Source of the DNA: Propionibacteriaceae bacterium
GTDB lineage: Bacteria; Actinomycetota; Actinomycetes; Propionibacteriales; Propionibacteriaceae
DNA length: 5,948 nucleotides
Direction of reading: 5' to 3'
NCBI GenBank assembly: GCA_031272685.1
Contig: JAISTI010000189.1
Coordinates: forward strand, 1 to 5,948
Shown: positions 5,340-5,948 of the stretch, piece after piece
Layout of the letters: each line of letters begins with the position of its first letter
How positions within the stretch are numbered: position 1 is the stretch's first letter
Notes under the pieces: generated by a model
Database searches by the model: none
Told to the model about the DNA's origin: nothing
Seen by the model: only the letters and a program-made list of their open reading frames with translations
Program-made: the position numbers and the translations under genes

Positions 5340-5350
5340 GGTGATACAGT
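5322..5350 (+). promoter_or_regulatory. Promoter of the PocR-domain gene
   Basis: TTGTCG (5322-5327, 4 of 6 to the -35 consensus) is separated by exactly 17 bp from TACAGT (5345-5350, TANNNT). TG at 5342-5343 adds an extended -10. Transcription should start near 5357, giving a leader of about 20 bases. The surrounding 5291-5350 is unusually AT-rich for this window (26 of 60 bases G/C). Confidence 0.7.
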
Positions 5351-5363
5351 CGCGCTCAAGAGC

Positions 5364-5369
5364 AAAGGA
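5364..5369 (+). promoter_or_regulatory. Ribosome-binding site that sets the PocR-gene start
   Basis: AAAGGA lies 7 bases before the ATG at 5377, near-ideal Shine-Dalgarno spacing. In-frame GTG (5341) and TTG (5317, 5308) codons upstream fall within or before the promoter and have no such site, so 5377 is the start. Among the genes here this one and the FN3-EEP gene use leadered initiation, unlike the genes at 144 and 4888. Confidence 0.8.
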
Positions 5370-5376
5370 CGGGCTC

Positions 5377-5948
5377 ATGATCTACGAGGACGTGGATCTG
5401 GCTAGCTTGTATTCGGTCGAGGTGGAATTCTCGGAGGCTACAGCGCTCGGGGTGATCACCGTCGATCGAAGCGGCCAGCCAGTGACGTCAGCTTGCGGTT
5501 TTTCCGCATTCTGCCAGGAGATCCGCAAGGATCCCATCAGGCGGCAGATGTGCTATGCCTGCGATGCCTACGGCGGGCTGCAATCCGCCATGGACGGCAA
5601 GCCGCGAATCTATCGCTGCCATGCCGGCCTCATCGACTTCTCCATCCCCATCGTTGTGGACGACACCTACCTCGGGGCAATCCTGTGCGGGCAGGTGCGC
5701 GCGCTTCGCAGCGTTGACGCGCCGGGCTATCTCATCGCCCCGACCCAGACCTGGCAGCACAACCCGAAGCTCGCCGAGCTGTATTCCGAGGTGCCCCAGA
5801 TCAGCATCAGCAAGGTGCGTTCGGCGACGAGCCTGCTGTCCTCCCTCGCTGTGGAGCTCACCCAGACCAAACTCTCCCGGGTAGTCACCGGTGACCTGCC
5901 GTTGCCGCTGGCCCGCGCCCTGGAGCTGACCCAGCGCCAGCCCAAGGT
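5377..5948 (+). CDS. PocR-type sensory-domain protein, probably a transcription regulator (3' end outside window)
   Basis: The frame stays open from the ATG to the window edge (190 complete codons). Residues about 3-165 match the PocR ligand-sensing domain, a PAS-like fold proposed to sense small hydrocarbon derivatives such as propanediol. Visible hallmarks are VDRSGQPV (29-36), FCQEIR (45-50), CYAC (59-62), YRCHAGL (79-85), DFSIPIVVDD (87-96), and YLGAILCGQV (98-107). Cysteines at 46, 59, 62 and 81 are the family's conserved set; C40 and C104 are additional. In Salmonella PocR, this domain precedes an AraC helix-turn-helix that activates pdu and cob genes. Other proteins join it to histidine kinase or GGDEF outputs. 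Here only the start of the following region (LPLPLARALELTQRQP, from about 174) is seen, so an AraC output is inferred. It has its own promoter with flanking direct repeats. The domain call is confident; the gene name is withheld. Confidence 0.92.
   Translation, partial: MIYEDVDLASLYSVEVEFSEATALGVITVDRSGQPVTSACGFSAFCQEIRKDPIRRQMCYACDAYGGLQSAMDGKPRIYRCHAGLIDFSIPIVVDDTYLGAILCGQVRALRSVDAPGYLIAPTQTWQHNPKLAELYSEVPQISISKVRSATSLLSSLAVELTQTKLSRVVTGDLPLPLARALELTQRQPK

Overview
The window reads as a compact, GC-rich actinobacterial chromosome segment. It holds four complete protein genes, the last 26 codons of a fifth at the left edge, and the first 190 codons of a sixth running off the right edge. The actinobacterial reading rests on four things: high third-position G/C, a DUF1707 plus LiaF-C-like protein, a polyphosphate glucokinase of the actinobacterial ROK type, and promoters placed so that transcripts would be leaderless. 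The PocR-type sensor at the right edge would suit a propionate- or propanediol-metabolising actinomycete such as a member of the Propionibacteriaceae, but that assignment is inference.

Layout from left to right. 1-81 (+) is the end of an unidentified gene. 144-803 (+) is a soluble DUF1707/LiaF-C-like protein with a small 33-bp tandem repeat in its linker. It converges, with an 8-bp gap, on 812-2455 (-), argS, a complete arginyl-tRNA synthetase. A 46-bp divergent spacer carries an extended -10 promoter for 2502-4118 (+), an exported enzyme with a signal peptide, a Pro/Thr linker, two fibronectin type III domains and an endonuclease/exonuclease/phosphatase (EEP) catalytic domain. This gene converges on 4115-4888 (-), ppgK, so tightly that the two stop codons interlock in the four bases TTAG.

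From 4889 to 5376 there is no convincing gene. This 488-bp spacer between divergent ppgK and a PocR-domain gene (5377-end, +) is the least ordinary part of the window. It contains a long GC-rich hairpin, an 8-bp inverted repeat, and two sets of short repeats able to form mutually exclusive stems. At its right end is an AT-rich promoter whose -35 is flanked by two near-identical 10-bp direct repeats. That arrangement suggests regulated transcription of the PocR gene, perhaps autoregulation, and possibly an unannotated structured RNA.

The genes do not form one pathway. argS serves translation, ppgK feeds glucose into glycolysis at the expense of polyphosphate, the EEP protein acts outside the cell, and the PocR protein is a sensory regulator whose output domain lies beyond the window. 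Nothing seen amounts to a clear new multi-gene system. The best leads are the structured spacer and the FN3-EEP architecture.
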